NCBI RefSeq assembly: GCF_036127095.1 | Contig: NZ_CP108006.1 | Coordinates: forward strand, 2,356,001 to 2,420,000 | Direction of reading: 5' to 3' | DNA length: 64,000 nucleotides | DNA from: Streptomyces sp. NBC_00335 | Lineage (GTDB): Bacteria; Actinomycetota; Actinomycetes; Streptomycetales; Streptomycetaceae | The notes under the pieces: model-generated | What the model saw: only the letters and a program-made list of their open reading frames with translations | What the model was told of the DNA's origin: nothing | The model's database searches: none | Part shown: positions 1-10,188 of the stretch, one piece after another | How the letters are laid out: the number at the start of each line of letters is the position of its first letter | Position numbering within the stretch: the first letter of the stretch is position 1 | Translations under genes and position numbers: made by a program

Positions 1-422
1 ATGCGGCGGGCGGTCGCCTTGCGGCCCTTCACGCCCGGGACTTCGAGGTCCATGCCCTCGTCGTCGACGTCGAGGATGCGGGCGATCACTTCCCCGCCGT
101 CCGACGTCTGGAACTTCACGAGCCGGCCGATCGCCCGGATGTAGTGACGGTGCTCGGTCAGCGGGCGGTCGGCGCCCGGCGAGCTCACTTCGAGGACGTA
201 CTCGTCCTCGCCCATCGCGTCGGTCTCGTCCAGCAGGTCCGAGACCTCGCGGCTCAGCTCGGCGCACGCGTCCAGCTCCACGCCTTCGTCGGAGTCCACG
301 ATGATGCGCAGCATCCGGCGCTTGCCCGCCTTGGACGTCTCGATCTCTTCGAGGTCCAGGCCCTTGGCGGCGACGAGCGGCTCCAGCAATGCGCGCAGCC
401 TGTCGCTCTGGGTGGTGCTCAT
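1..422 (-). CDS. rimP: Ribosome maturation factor RimP (3' end cut by window)
   Basis: RimP assists late assembly of the 30S ribosomal subunit in the cytoplasm. Read on the minus strand from ATG at 422, the protein begins MSTTQSDRLRALLEPLVAAK and carries the family's typical N-domain (acidic stretch around LRIIVDSDEG, then EVSSPGADRPL near residue 80), followed by the start of the C-terminal SH3-like domain. About 140 codons are present and the gene runs off the window at base 1, so the C-terminus is missing. In most bacteria nusA follows rimP; here it would lie outside the window. The gene is divergent from the lipoprotein gene at 577, so 423-576 must hold both promoters; I could not assign convincing -10/-35 boxes there. 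Confidence 0.93.
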   Translation of the reverse strand, partial: MSTTQSDRLRALLEPLVAAKGLDLEEIETSKAGKRRMLRIIVDSDEGVELDACAELSREVSDLLDETDAMGEDEYVLEVSSPGADRPLTEHRHYIRAIGRLVKFQTSDGGEVIARILDVDDEGMDLEVPGVKGRKATARR

Positions 423-576
423 CCGGGTGACTCCTCGGCCGCGTGTGCTGTTGTGATTTCCGTCGTGCGTCAGGTCAAAGGGTATCCGGTCGCGGAGGGT
501 GTTGCCGTCCGCGCTGTGGACGGGGCCCCGGGTACCGTGATCACGCCCTGCCGGCCATCACCCTTAGGACGTCTCC

Positions 577-1149
577 GTGCCCGTGATCCTGCCGTCGCGA
601 AGAGGCCTGCTCGCCGGTGCCGCGGGCATCGCCGGAGCCGCGCTGCTCAGCGGTTGCTCCGATGGCGGGCCGCCCGCCGCGACCCCCGAGGTTCCACTCG
701 AACGGCGGATGCGCGAGACGGCCGTTCGTGAGAGCGAGCGACTGCTGGAACGTTACGACGCGACGACCGCGGCGCATCCGGCCCTCGCGCAGCGCCTCGC
801 ACCGCTGCGCGCCTCGGTCGCGGCGCACGCGGCGGCCCTCGCCGACGACGGGTCCCCGGCGGCCTCGCCGCCCTCCCGCTCCGCGAGCCCCTCCGCGGCC
901 TCCTCCCCCTCCTCCGTCCCGTCCGGCGCCGCGGCCGCCGCGCCGCCCCCTCCCGGCGCCGTGCCCGTCCCCCCGGCGCCCGCCGACGCGCTGACCGCCC
1001 TCGCGGGCGCCGAGCGGAGCCTGGCCGAGGCCCGGACGATCTCCCTGGCCGGCGCCCCCGGAGAGCTGGCCCGGATGCTCGCCTCGGTGGCGGCGTGCGG
1101 CCACGTGCACGCGTACCTGCTGACCTCGAACCCGGGAGCCTCCTCGTGA
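577..1149 (+). CDS. Twin-arginine lipoprotein of unknown function
   Basis: A 190-residue exported protein. The N-terminus has a twin-arginine pair (SRRGLLAG) followed by a hydrophobic stretch and a lipobox-like LLSGC around residues 24-28, so it is probably a Tat-exported lipoprotein anchored on the outer face of the membrane. The middle (residues about 90-135) is a low-complexity Ala/Ser/Pro linker and the rest is predicted helical. I recognise no enzyme family. Start GTG at 577 follows an AGGAC sequence. Its stop overlaps the GTG of the next gene (GTGA), which argues for translational coupling; that partner has a ferritin-like fold, so the two may work together. Confidence 0.8.
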   Translation: MPVILPSRRGLLAGAAGIAGAALLSGCSDGGPPAATPEVPLERRMRETAVRESERLLERYDATTAAHPALAQRLAPLRASVAAHAAALADDGSPAASPPSRSASPSAASSPSSVPSGAAAAAPPPPGAVPVPPAPADALTALAGAERSLAEARTISLAGAPGELARMLASVAACGHVHAYLLTSNPGASS

Positions 1150-1601
1150 CCTCCACCCCCTCCCCCGCCGGCCGGGTCCTGGAGGCCGCGCAGGCCGCGC
1201 TCGCCGCCGAGCACGCGGCCGCGTACGGCTACGGCGTCATCGGGGCCCGGACCTCGGCCGCCCGCTCCGCAGAGGCCCGTGAGGCGTACGGAGGCCACCT
1301 CGCGCGCCGCGACGCGCTCGCCCGTACCGTGCGTGAGCTGGGCGGTTCCCCCCGCCCGTCGGAGGCCGCGTACACCCTGCCGTTCACCGTCCGCACGCCC
1401 GCCGACGCCGAGCGGCTGGCCGCCGGGATCGAGGACCGGGTGGCGGGCGCGTACTCCGATCTGGTGCGCGCAGCCGAGGGCCGGTTGCGCCGCGAGGCGG
1501 CTGACGCGCTCACCGCCGCGGCCGTGCGCGCGGCACGCTGGCGTGGTGTCGGCGTAGCCTTCCCTGGGCTCACGGAACGCGCGGACACACCGCCGGCCTA
1601 G
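1146..1601 (+). CDS. DUF4439-type ferritin-like domain protein
   Basis: A 151-residue helical protein starting at GTG 1146, which overlaps the stop of the upstream lipoprotein gene by four bases (GTGA). The sequence has the pattern of the DUF4439 ferritin-like family of actinobacteria: a first helix with AAEHAAAYGYG near residues 19-29, then a second helix with EAYGGHLARRDAL, then two more helices. The Glu/His pairs resemble those of diiron four-helix bundles, but metal binding is inferred, not shown. There is no signal peptide, so it is likely cytoplasmic unless held by the lipoprotein. The function is unknown. Confidence 0.75.
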   Translation: MTSTPSPAGRVLEAAQAALAAEHAAAYGYGVIGARTSAARSAEAREAYGGHLARRDALARTVRELGGSPRPSEAAYTLPFTVRTPADAERLAAGIEDRVAGAYSDLVRAAEGRLRREAADALTAAAVRAARWRGVGVAFPGLTERADTPPA

Positions 1602-1710
1602 GTCGTCTCTTGGGGATCTTGCCGGTCAGGCCCGCAGGATCCGAGAGGGACGGCCTGACGCGCAACCATGCGCGACGAGCCCGGGCACAGCTGAAAGGGA
1701 CCACGCACGC

Positions 1711-2613
1711 ATGGCTTTCGAACCGCCGCAGCGGCTCCTACGGGCGCTCGGCGAGCTGCCGGAATCGGCGCACGTCTCGGACTGGCTGGGGCAGCTGCCC
1801 CGGCTGGCGGAGGGGGCGCTGGCCCGGCGCGGGGTGCACGCCCAGCGGGTGCAGGCCCCCGGCGGCCGCAGCAGCCTGGTCGTCCTCGTCCACTACGCCG
1901 ACGGAACCCCGGCCGCGCTGAAGCTGGCCCCGCCGGGGCTCCGGCCCGACCGTGAGCTGGCCGCGCTGGCGCACTGGGGCGGCTTCGGGGCGGTACGGGT
2001 CCTCGACACCCGCCATCACGAGGAGGACGGGGCGCTGCTGCTGGAGCGGCTGCACCCGGAGGTCTCGCTGCGCTCGCTGCCGGAGGCGAAGGCGCTGCTG
2101 GAGGCCTGCGGCACGCTGCGCAGACTGTGGGTGGCCCCGGCGCAGGGGCACGGCTGGGAGACCGTCGCCGAGCGGACCGCCGAGCAGGCCGAGGAGCTCC
2201 GCAAGGCTCCCCCGGAGGCGGCGGAGCTGGCCTCGGCGGCGCTGGCGGCCCGCGAGGAGCTGACGGCGGCGCCGGCCGAGGAACTGCTGCTGCACGGAGC
2301 CTTCCGGCAGGGCAAGGTCCTCTCCGGTGAGCGGGCTCCGTGGCTGGCGGTGGGCCCGGACCCGATGGTCGGCGAGCGGGCCTACGACCTGGCGCGGCTG
2401 GTACGGGACCGGCTGGAGGACCAGATGGCCTCCTCGGCGGGGGCCGCGGGCGCCCGGCGACGGGTGAACAAGCTGGCCGACGCCCTGGAGGTGGACCGGG
2501 ACCGGCTGCGGGGCTGGACGCTGTTCCGGGCCGTCGAATCGGGCAACCGGGCACTGGCCGCCGGCCGGCGGCGGGACGCGGAGCTGCTGCTGGAGTTCGC
2601 GGGCTGGTTGTAG
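1711..2613 (+). CDS. Aminoglycoside/hydroxyurea kinase-fold protein, probably a pseudokinase
   Basis: A 300-residue member of the aminoglycoside phosphotransferase APH(6)/hydroxyurea kinase family. The alignment landmarks are LLHGAFRQGKVL near residues 192-203 and WLAVGPDPMVGERAYDLARL near 211-230, which line up with the family's HGDLHxxNVL catalytic loop and the IDPKP..G..YD metal loop. At the catalytic loop the Asp is Ala, the second His is Arg and the Asn is Lys, and the metal-loop Asp-Pro pair is shifted. An active kinase needs the Asp and Asn, so phosphotransfer looks lost. A binding or regulatory role is possible. It stands alone, about 110 bp after the DUF4439 gene and 50 bp before the slipin gene. 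Start ATG 1711 follows a weak GAAAGGGA ribosome site. Confidence 0.82.
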   Translation: MAFEPPQRLLRALGELPESAHVSDWLGQLPRLAEGALARRGVHAQRVQAPGGRSSLVVLVHYADGTPAALKLAPPGLRPDRELAALAHWGGFGAVRVLDTRHHEEDGALLLERLHPEVSLRSLPEAKALLEACGTLRRLWVAPAQGHGWETVAERTAEQAEELRKAPPEAAELASAALAAREELTAAPAEELLLHGAFRQGKVLSGERAPWLAVGPDPMVGERAYDLARLVRDRLEDQMASSAGAAGARRRVNKLADALEVDRDRLRGWTLFRAVESGNRALAAGRRRDAELLLEFAGWL

Positions 2614-2663
2614 GGCATAACCCCTGTGGGGAGAGTGCTGCCCGGCAGGAGCAGGAGGCCGTC

Positions 2664-3629
2664 ATGGTCGAGGAACTGCTGACAGCCGGCGCCGTCGCGG
2701 GCGTCGGGATCGTGGCCTACCTGGGCGCCGCCTCCCGGGTGGTGAAGCAGTACGAGCGGGGCGTGGTCTTCCGCCTCGGCCGGCTGCGCGACGGCGTCCG
2801 GGGCCCGGGCTTCACCTTCGTGGTCCCGGGCTTCGACCGGCTGCGCAAGGTCAACATGCAGATCGTGACGATGCCGGTGCCCGCCCAGGAGGGCATCACC
2901 CGGGACAACGTCACGGTGCGGGTGGACGCGGTCGTGTACTTCAAGGTGGTGGACGCGGCCAGCGCGATCATCGAGGTCGAGGACTACCGCTTCGCCGTCT
3001 CGCAGATGGCGCAGACCTCGCTGCGGTCGATCATCGGCAAGTCCGACCTGGACGATCTGCTGTCCAACCGGGAGCAGCTCAACCAGGGCCTGGAGCTGAT
3101 GATCGACAGTCCGGCGGTGGGCTGGGGCGTCCAGATCGACCGGGTGGAGATCAAGGACGTGTCCTTGCCCGAGACGATGAAGCGGTCGATGGCGCGGCAG
3201 GCGGAGGCCGACCGGGAGCGGCGGGCGCGGATCATCAACGCGGACGCGGAGCTCCAGGCCTCGAAGAAGCTGGCGGAGGCGGCGGAGGTCATGTCGGAGC
3301 AGCCGGCGGCGCTTCAGCTGCGCCTGCTCCAGACGGTCGTCGCCGTCGCCGCGGAGAAGAACTCCACCCTCGTCCTCCCGTTCCCGGTGGAACTCCTCCG
3401 CTTCCTGGAACGCGCTGCCCCTGCGCCCACGGCGCCGCCGCCTGCGGCTCCTCCGCCCCCGGCTACCGCGGCCCCCGCTCCGGCGCCGCCGCCCCCGGGC
3501 ATCGCGGGCCCCGCTCCGGCGGTGGCGCCTGCGGACACCGATGCGGGGCTCGGCCCCGGGGCGGTCGCGGAGCCCTGCCTGGACGGGTCCCCGCCGCCGC
3601 CCCCGGCGGAGCCGGACGTGCGCGGGTAG
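2664..3629 (+). CDS. Slipin (SPFH/Band 7 stomatin-like protein)
   Basis: A 321-residue stomatin/prohibitin-family membrane scaffold. One hydrophobic segment (about residues 3-20) anchors it, followed directly by the SPFH/Band 7 domain (VKQYERGVVFRLGRL onward, to about residue 215) and a helical segment rich in Arg, Glu and Ala (MARQAEADRERRARI, about 175-210) typical of slipin oligomerisation. The last 75 residues are a Pro/Ala tail with no clear fold, an addition compared with usual slipins of about 250 residues. Start ATG 2664 has a strong AGGAGCAGGAGG ribosome site. No NfeD partner is adjacent, although many bacterial slipins have one. It is convergent with proS, with a dispersed repeat between. 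Confidence 0.9.
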   Translation: MVEELLTAGAVAGVGIVAYLGAASRVVKQYERGVVFRLGRLRDGVRGPGFTFVVPGFDRLRKVNMQIVTMPVPAQEGITRDNVTVRVDAVVYFKVVDAASAIIEVEDYRFAVSQMAQTSLRSIIGKSDLDDLLSNREQLNQGLELMIDSPAVGWGVQIDRVEIKDVSLPETMKRSMARQAEADRERRARIINADAELQASKKLAEAAEVMSEQPAALQLRLLQTVVAVAAEKNSTLVLPFPVELLRFLERAAPAPTAPPPAAPPPPATAAPAPAPPPPGIAGPAPAVAPADTDAGLGPGAVAEPCLDGSPPPPPAEPDVRG

Positions 3630-3640
3630 GCGCTGCGCGG

Positions 3641-3886
3641 AGCCGTCCCCCACCCGCCCTTCCACCGTTCCCGGGGGCCAGCCCCCGGACCCCCGCTCCT
3701 CAAACGCCGGAGGGCTGAATGCTCGCCGGCGCGAACTGGATTCGGCCGGTGCGGGCTGGATGGCGCGGAGCGCCATCTCAGCCTCGCCGGCGTTTGAGGC
3801 GCGGGGTCTGGGGCGGAGCCCCAGGGGGTCCGGGCAACGCCCGGGGAACGGGCGAAGGGCGGGTAGGGGAACTCCGCCCCGCAGGG
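3641..3886. repeat. Dispersed palindromic intergenic repeat, copy 1
   Basis: This gap between the convergent slipin and proS genes is filled by an element seen four times in the window. It has a left part (CACCCGCCCTTCCACCGTTC), inner inverted words CCTCAAACGCCGG and CCGGCGTTTGAGG, and a right part GAACGGGCGAAGGGCGGGTA. The left and right parts are inverted relative to each other, so the whole can fold into a long hairpin; it may act as a two-way terminator. Confidence 0.8.
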
Positions 3887-5590
3887 CTACGCGGGCGCGG
3901 TCAGGCGGGACAGGGCCTCCGTCAGGGGGAGTTCCTCGCGGGCGCCGGAGCGGCGGTCCTGGAGTTCCACCACGCCGTCCGCGGAGCGGCGGCCCGCGAC
4001 CAGGATCCACGGGACCCCGATCAGCTCCGCGTCGGTGAGCTTCACCCCGGGTGACAGGCCCGGCCGGTCGTCCAAGAGGATCCGCAGACCTGCCCCGGCC
4101 AGGGACTGCGCCGCAGACTCCGCGAGGGCGAGCGGCACCGCCTTGCCCGCCGCCACGACGTGGACGTCCGCCGGGGCCACCGCCGCCGGCCAGCACAGAC
4201 CCCGCTCGTCCGCCGTCTGCTCGGCCAGCGCCGCCACCGCACGGGAGACGCCGATCCCGTACGAGCCCATCGTGACCCGGACCGGCTTGCCCTCCTTGCC
4301 GAGGACGTCGAGCCCGAAGGCGTCCGCGTACTTCCGGCCGAGCTGGAAGATGTGCCCGATCTCGATCGCCCGGTCCAGGCGGAGCCCGGCCCCGCAGGCG
4401 GGGCAGGGGTCCCCCTCCTCGACGACGACCACGTCCAGGTACTGGTCCACCTCGAAGTCCCGCCCGCAGACCACGTTCCGGGCGTGCGTGTCGGCCTTGT
4501 TGGCCCCCGTCACCCAGCAGGTGCCCGGCGCGATGCGGGGGTCGGCGAGGTAGCGGACCTTCTCCAGGCCCTGCGGGCCCACGTAGCCGCGTACGAGATC
4601 GGGCCGGCCGGTGAAGTCCTCCGCCGTCACCAGCTCCACGACCGCCGGGGCCAGGTGCTCGCCGAGCTTGCCGAGGTCGACCTCGCGGTCGCCCGGTACG
4701 CCGACGGCGGTGATCTCTCCGTCGACCTTGACCAGGAGGTTCTTCAGCGTCGCGGAGGCGGGGACGCCCAGGTGCGCCGCCAGGGTCTCGATGGTGGGGG
4801 TGTCGGGGGTCGGGATCTCCTCCAGCGGGCCGTGCTCCCCCTCGGCCGGGGCCAAGGCGAAGGTCACGGCCTCCGTGTTGGCCGCGTAGCCGCAGGAGGG
4901 GCAGTCCGCGAAGGTGTCCTCGCCTGCCGGGGCCGGGGCCAGGAACTCCTCCGACGCCGAGCCGCCCATCGCGCCCGAGACCGCCGACACCACCCGGTGG
5001 TCGAGGCCCAGGCGCTCGAAGATGCGTACGTAGGCCTCGCGGTGGAGCCGGTAGGACTCCGCCAGGCCCTCGTCGGACACGTCGAAGGAGTACGAGTCCT
5101 TCATCTGGAACTCGCGGCCGCGCAGGACGCCCGAGCGGGGCCGCGCCTCGTCCCGGTACTTGGTCTGGATCTGGTACAGCATGACCGGCAGGTCCTTGTA
5201 GGACGTGCACTGGTCCTTGACCACGAGGGTGAAGATCTCCTCGTGGGTGGGGCCGAGCAGGTAGTCCGCGCCCTTGCGGTCCTTGAGCCGGAAGAGCAGG
5301 TCACCGTACTCCGACCAGCGCCCGCTGACCTCGTACGGCTCCTTCGGCAGCAGCGCAGGGAGCAGTACTTCCTGCGCCCCGATCCCGTCCATCTCCTCGC
5401 GGACGATGCGCGAGACGTTGTCCAGGACCCGCTTGCCGAGCGGCAGCCAGCTCCAGACCCCGGCGGAGCTGCGCCGGACGTAGCCGGCCCGGACCAGCAG
5501 GCGGTGGCTGAGGGTTTCCGCGTCGGCGGGGTCCTCGCGGAGGGTCTTGGCCATGAGGCGGGACATGCGCTGCACGTGTTGCGTTGACAT
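3887..5590 (-). CDS. proS: Prolyl-tRNA synthetase, bacterial type with editing domain
   Basis: Charges tRNA-Pro with proline in the cytoplasm. At 567 residues it is the long bacterial form. Class II landmarks are visible: the motif 1 region (residues about 45-85), GPTHEE at about 113-118, motif 2 [19 protein letters not shown] at about 143-161, an inserted editing domain that removes mischarged alanine (about 225-400), then the motif 3 region [15 protein letters not shown] near 450 and a C-terminal anticodon-binding domain. Start ATG 5590 is used because the preceding residues ([12 protein letters not shown]) match the family; ATG codons a few residues further in are alternatives. It stands as its own unit, with a GNAT gene 57 bp upstream on the same strand. 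Confidence 0.97.
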   Translation of the reverse strand: MSTQHVQRMSRLMAKTLREDPADAETLSHRLLVRAGYVRRSSAGVWSWLPLGKRVLDNVSRIVREEMDGIGAQEVLLPALLPKEPYEVSGRWSEYGDLLFRLKDRKGADYLLGPTHEEIFTLVVKDQCTSYKDLPVMLYQIQTKYRDEARPRSGVLRGREFQMKDSYSFDVSDEGLAESYRLHREAYVRIFERLGLDHRVVSAVSGAMGGSASEEFLAPAPAGEDTFADCPSCGYAANTEAVTFALAPAEGEHGPLEEIPTPDTPTIETLAAHLGVPASATLKNLLVKVDGEITAVGVPGDREVDLGKLGEHLAPAVVELVTAEDFTGRPDLVRGYVGPQGLEKVRYLADPRIAPGTCWVTGANKADTHARNVVCGRDFEVDQYLDVVVVEEGDPCPACGAGLRLDRAIEIGHIFQLGRKYADAFGLDVLGKEGKPVRVTMGSYGIGVSRAVAALAEQTADERGLCWPAAVAPADVHVVAAGKAVPLALAESAAQSLAGAGLRILLDDRPGLSPGVKLTDAELIGVPWILVAGRRSADGVVELQDRRSGAREELPLTEALSRLTAPA

Positions 5591-5647
5591 GACGGGAGGC
5601 TATCGGGGGCGCGGAGCCGCGCGGAAACGCTTTCCGGGCCTACGGGG

Positions 5648-6220
5648 TCAGGGTCTGCGCAGCGGCAGCGGGGCGCCCATGACGGCGTACGGGAGGCTCG
5701 CGCTCGGGAAGAGGACCTGGCGGGCGAGGTCCGTGTAGCCGAGGGAGTGGTAGAGGCCGCGGGCGGGGCTGTCGATGTCGATCGCGGAGAGGATCGAGCG
5801 CTCCTCGGCGGCGGTGTCGGTGATCCGGGTGATGAGGGCGCGGCCGACGCCCTTGCCCTGGAACCCGGGGTGCACGTGGAGTTCGGTGATCACGAAGGAG
5901 CCGTCGAGCCAGCCCTCGTGGCCGCCGGTCCGCAGGTAGGGCTCGACGATTCCGGACCACCAGTGCGTGCGGTCGTTGGGCATGCCGTAGACGAACCCGG
6001 CGAGCTCGCCGTCCTCGGTGAAGGCGCCGAGCGCGCGGGCGCCCCGGCAGGTCATGTGGCGCTGGACGATGTAGCGCCGGATGCCCACCTCCTCCTCGCT
6101 GAGCCCGAAGGCCATGGCCTGCACGCTCAGGGCCTCGTCGACCCGGGCGGCGAGGTCGAGGGGCCCGATGCGCAGTCCGGCGGGCCGGCCGGGGTCGTCT
6201 CCCGCGGGGGTTGGCATCAT
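5648..6220 (-). CDS. GNAT-family N-acetyltransferase
   Basis: A 190-residue GCN5-related acetyltransferase. The acetyl-CoA binding motif A is clear: ITELHVHPGFQGKGVGRALI, about residues 111-130, with the Q-x-x-G-x-G/A core. The remaining strands (AIDIDSPARGLYHSLGYTDL) match the C-terminal motif B. The acceptor cannot be read from sequence. Two adjacent ATG codons (6220, 6217) are possible starts, behind a weak AAGG. It lies 57 bp ahead of proS on the same strand and could be co-transcribed with it. Confidence 0.85.
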   Translation of the reverse strand: MMPTPAGDDPGRPAGLRIGPLDLAARVDEALSVQAMAFGLSEEEVGIRRYIVQRHMTCRGARALGAFTEDGELAGFVYGMPNDRTHWWSGIVEPYLRTGGHEGWLDGSFVITELHVHPGFQGKGVGRALITRITDTAAEERSILSAIDIDSPARGLYHSLGYTDLARQVLFPSASLPYAVMGAPLPLRRP

Positions 6221-6354
6221 GCGGCGACCTTACTGGCCGACCGCGGAGTCGAACAGGAAGATCGGAACAGGACTCTCGCATCGGCGCGCCCGGAGCGGAG
6301 GGACGGCTGTGCGGAGGAGCGGCGGTGCGGCTGTACTGCCGAGCGGCGGTCCGC

Positions 6355-7200
6355 TCAGAACAGCACGCTCATGAACGCGCCGACCTCGCGGAAGCCGACC
6401 CGGTGGTAGGAGGCGCGCGCGGCGGTGTTGAAGTCGTTGACGTAGAGGCTGACCACGGGGGCCACGTCCCGCAGGGCGTACGCGACGACGGCGGCCATCC
6501 CGGTTTCGGAGTGCCCGCGGCCGCGGAACTCGGGGGCCACCCAGACGCCCTGGATCTGGCAGGCGCGGGAGGTCGCGGCGCCGATCTCGGCCTTGAAGAC
6601 GACCTTGCCGTCCTGGACGCGGGCGAAGGAACGGCCGCCGGCGACCAGCTCGGCCACCCGGGCCTGGTAGAGCAGGCCGCCGTCGCCGGTCATCGGGGAG
6701 ATCCCGACCTCCTCGGTGAACATGGCCACGCAGGCGGGCATGATCAGGTCCATCTCGTCCTTGCGGATCCGGCGGACCCGGGGGTCGGCGGTCACCGCGG
6801 TGGACGGCTGCTCCATGACCATCAGGGGCTGGCAGGAGCGGACGTCGCGGGCCGGGCCCCAGCTCGGCTCCAGGAGCTGCCAGAGCAGCCCGGTGGCCTC
6901 GGCGGGGCCGACGATGGAGGAGCAGCGGCGTCCGGTGCGGCGGGCGCGGTCGGCGAAGGCCCGTACCGCGTCGGGTTCGGCGCAGACGGGCACCAGGTTG
7001 GCGCCGGCGTAGCAGAGCGAGCGGAGCTCTCCGTCGGCGTACCAGCCCCACATCTCGCCGCCCAGGCGCCACGGGTCGAGCCCGGCGATCTGGACCCGGG
7101 AGGTGACGAAGGCGTTCTGGACCGGCTCGCGGCCGAGGATGTCGAGCGCGGCCTCAAGGTCACGGGGCTCAAGGACCCGGGTGGTGGTCTGCGTCAACAC
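6355..7200 (-). CDS. GNAT-family acetyltransferase with long N-terminal half
   Basis: A 281-residue protein with a DUF4081-like N-terminal half (about 1-140) and a GNAT domain in the C-terminal half. The acetyl-CoA loop is IQGVWVAPEFRGRGHSETGM near residues 205-224, with R-G-R-G in place of the usual Q-x-x-G-x-G. Start GTG at 7200 (MLTQTTTRVLEPRDL) was chosen because the family begins this way and a GAGG lies about 8 bases upstream; TTG at 7197 is an alternative. The substrate is unknown. Its neighbours are the smaller GNAT gene downstream and ispG upstream, separated from ispG by a strong terminator. Confidence 0.85.
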   Translation of the reverse strand: MLTQTTTRVLEPRDLEAALDILGREPVQNAFVTSRVQIAGLDPWRLGGEMWGWYADGELRSLCYAGANLVPVCAEPDAVRAFADRARRTGRRCSSIVGPAEATGLLWQLLEPSWGPARDVRSCQPLMVMEQPSTAVTADPRVRRIRKDEMDLIMPACVAMFTEEVGISPMTGDGGLLYQARVAELVAGGRSFARVQDGKVVFKAEIGAATSRACQIQGVWVAPEFRGRGHSETGMAAVVAYALRDVAPVVSLYVNDFNTAARASYHRVGFREVGAFMSVLF

Positions 7201-7400
7201 TGGGGCCTCACCATGCAAGTCTGCTGATCTCCGCACTGTACCCGGACCGGCTCCGAGATGCCCCCGAGGCCCCCCGAGGCCCCTTGGAGGCCTCCCTGGC
7301 CGGTTCCGCCCGGTGGCGGGCCCGCGAGGGGCCCGCTCGCCGAGGACGCACAGGCCCACGGGCGCACGTACGGGGGCCGCGCGCCGAGGGCTCGACATGC

Positions 7401-7439
7401 CGACGGGCCCGCAACCGCACCTGCGGTTCGGGCCCGTCG
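7401..7439 (-). terminator. Intrinsic terminator downstream of ispG
   Basis: An 11-bp perfect outer stem (CGACGGGCCCG with CGGGCCCGTCG) continues, after one bulged base, into a 7-bp inner stem with a two-base loop. It begins 46 bp past the ispG stop. There is no clear U run, which is common for Streptomyces terminators. The rest of the 285-bp gap shows only GC-rich simple sequence. Confidence 0.8.
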
Positions 7440-7485
7440 TCGTTCGTCCAGCGGAGCTGCGCGCTTCCCTGCGGGGAGCTGTGGC

Positions 7486-8643
<1,158 letters not shown>

Positions 8644-8761
8644 CTGCTGTGCAACCCCAAGGTGTGGATATAGGTGCCGGGGATCGGCGGGCTCCAACGT
8701 CCGAGATTACGCCAACCGGCACGCCACCCGCGCATCGCCGGTGGTGCGCCACCCGAACGTA

Positions 8762-8792
8762 GGGAGCCGGGCACGATGAGTGCCCGGCTCCC
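8762..8792 (-). terminator. Intrinsic terminator downstream of rseP
   Basis: A 13-bp perfect stem (GGGAGCCGGGCAC with GTGCCCGGCTCCC) with a five-base loop, 95 bp past the rseP stop and 119 bp before the ispG start. It suggests that ispG has its own promoter in 8644-8761 even though it follows dxr and rseP on the same strand. Confidence 0.8.
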
Positions 8793-8886
8793 GCGCGGAT
8801 GATGTACGAGGCGCCGTGAGATCCCGCGCCGGTCGTTCGGCCGGGTGAGGTCCGGACGTTCGGTCAGGTGATCCGGGCGTTCGCGG

Positions 8887-10188
8887 TCAGGTGATCCTGA
8901 TGGGGTTCACCACGTCCGCGGCCAGCACCAGCAGCGTGAAGCAGACGAAGACGGCGGCCACCACGTACGCGGCGGGCATCAGCCTGGCCACGTCGAAGGG
9001 GCCCGGGTCCGCGCGCCGGAAGACCCGCGCGAAGGCGCGCCGCACCGATTCCCACAGGGCGCCGGCGATGTGCCCGCCGTCCAGGGGCAGCAGGGGCAGC
9101 ATGTTGAAGAGGAAGAGGGAGAGGTTGAAGTAGCCGAGGACGCCCAGCAGGAACGACGCCCGCTCCTCCTTCGGGATGTCCAGGGTCGCGATGTCGGCGC
9201 TGATCCGCGCCGCGCCGAGGAGGCCCATCGGGGAGTCGGCCTCCCGCTCGCCGCCGTTGAAGACGGCGTTCCACAGTCCCGGGATCTTGCCCGGGAGGTT
9301 GGCCAGGCCCTGCACGCTGGCCTCGACGACCTCCACGACGTGCTCCGCGGACTGGGTGAAGGTGAGCGGCGCGATCACGGACCTCGCGCTGACACCGAGG
9401 TACCCGGCCGACACGAACTCGCCCTTGACGAAGCCGCCGCGGCCGTCCGTCTTGCCGACGCGGTTCTCCACGAGGTTCGGGTGGACGTCGATCCTCTGCC
9501 CGTCGCGCAGGACGGTGAGGGTGGCGGGTCCGATGGTCTTGCGGATGTGCTCCTGGAGGGCGCCCCAGTCATCGACCGGCTTGCCGTCGAAGGCCACGAT
9601 CTTGTCGCCGACGTGCAGGCCCGCGGCCTTGCCCGGGGCCACCGGGTCGCCGTCCTCGCAGACCGTGCGCTTGTCGCTCTGCTTGAGGACGCAGTCGGCG
9701 ACGGTCTGGACCTGGGTGGTCGTCTGCTGCACCCCGAAGGTCATCCACACGCCGAAGAAGATCGCCATGGCCAGGACCAGGTTCATGAACGGTCCGGCGA
9801 ACATCACGATCACGCGCTTCCAGGGCTTGCGCGTGTAGAAGAGCCGCGACTCGTCGCCCGGCTCCAGTTCCTCGTACGCCGCCGAGCGCGCGTCCTCGAT
9901 CATCGAGCGGAACGGCGACGTGGAGCGGGCGGTGACCTTGCCGTCCTCGCCGGGCGGGAACATCCCGATCATGCGGATGTAGCCGCCCATCGGGATGGCC
10001 TTGAGCCCGTACTCGGTGTCGCCCTTCTTGCGCGACCAGATGGTCCGGCCGAAGCCGACCATGTACTGGGGCACGCGGATGCCGAAGAGCTTGGCCGTCG
10101 AGAGGTGCCCGAGCTCGTGCCAGGCGATGGAGAAGAGCAGCCCGACCACGAAGACGAGCATGCCGATCAGGCTGAGCAAGATGGTCAT
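8887..10188 (-). CDS. rseP: Site-2 intramembrane zinc metalloprotease (RseP/RasP family, M50)
   Basis: A membrane protease that cleaves transmembrane anchors, such as those of anti-sigma factors. The 433-residue protein starts with a membrane helix containing the zinc site HELGH at residues 24-28. A PDZ-type domain follows (about residues 165-260, [22 protein letters not shown]), and the C-terminal membrane part holds [12 protein letters not shown], the conserved LDG zinc motif. Its ATG overlaps the dxr stop by four bases (ATGA), so the two are translationally coupled. Pairing of dxr with an M50 protease is common in bacteria. The 3' end shows a short duplication around the stop codon. Confidence 0.93.
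   Translation of the reverse strand: MTILLSLIGMLVFVVGLLFSIAWHELGHLSTAKLFGIRVPQYMVGFGRTIWSRKKGDTEYGLKAIPMGGYIRMIGMFPPGEDGKVTARSTSPFRSMIEDARSAAYEELEPGDESRLFYTRKPWKRVIVMFAGPFMNLVLAMAIFFGVWMTFGVQQTTTQVQTVADCVLKQSDKRTVCEDGDPVAPGKAAGLHVGDKIVAFDGKPVDDWGALQEHIRKTIGPATLTVLRDGQRIDVHPNLVENRVGKTDGRGGFVKGEFVSAGYLGVSARSVIAPLTFTQSAEHVVEVVEASVQGLANLPGKIPGLWNAVFNGGEREADSPMGLLGAARISADIATLDIPKEERASFLLGVLGYFNLSLFLFNMLPLLPLDGGHIAGALWESVRRAFARVFRRADPGPFDVARLMPAAYVVAAVFVCFTLLVLAADVVNPIRIT

Noticed and set aside
2382..5210. A 942-codon open frame on the minus strand
   Set aside because: It crosses the slipin gene and proS in another frame, with Arg/Pro/Gly-rich content typical of GC-rich shadow frames.
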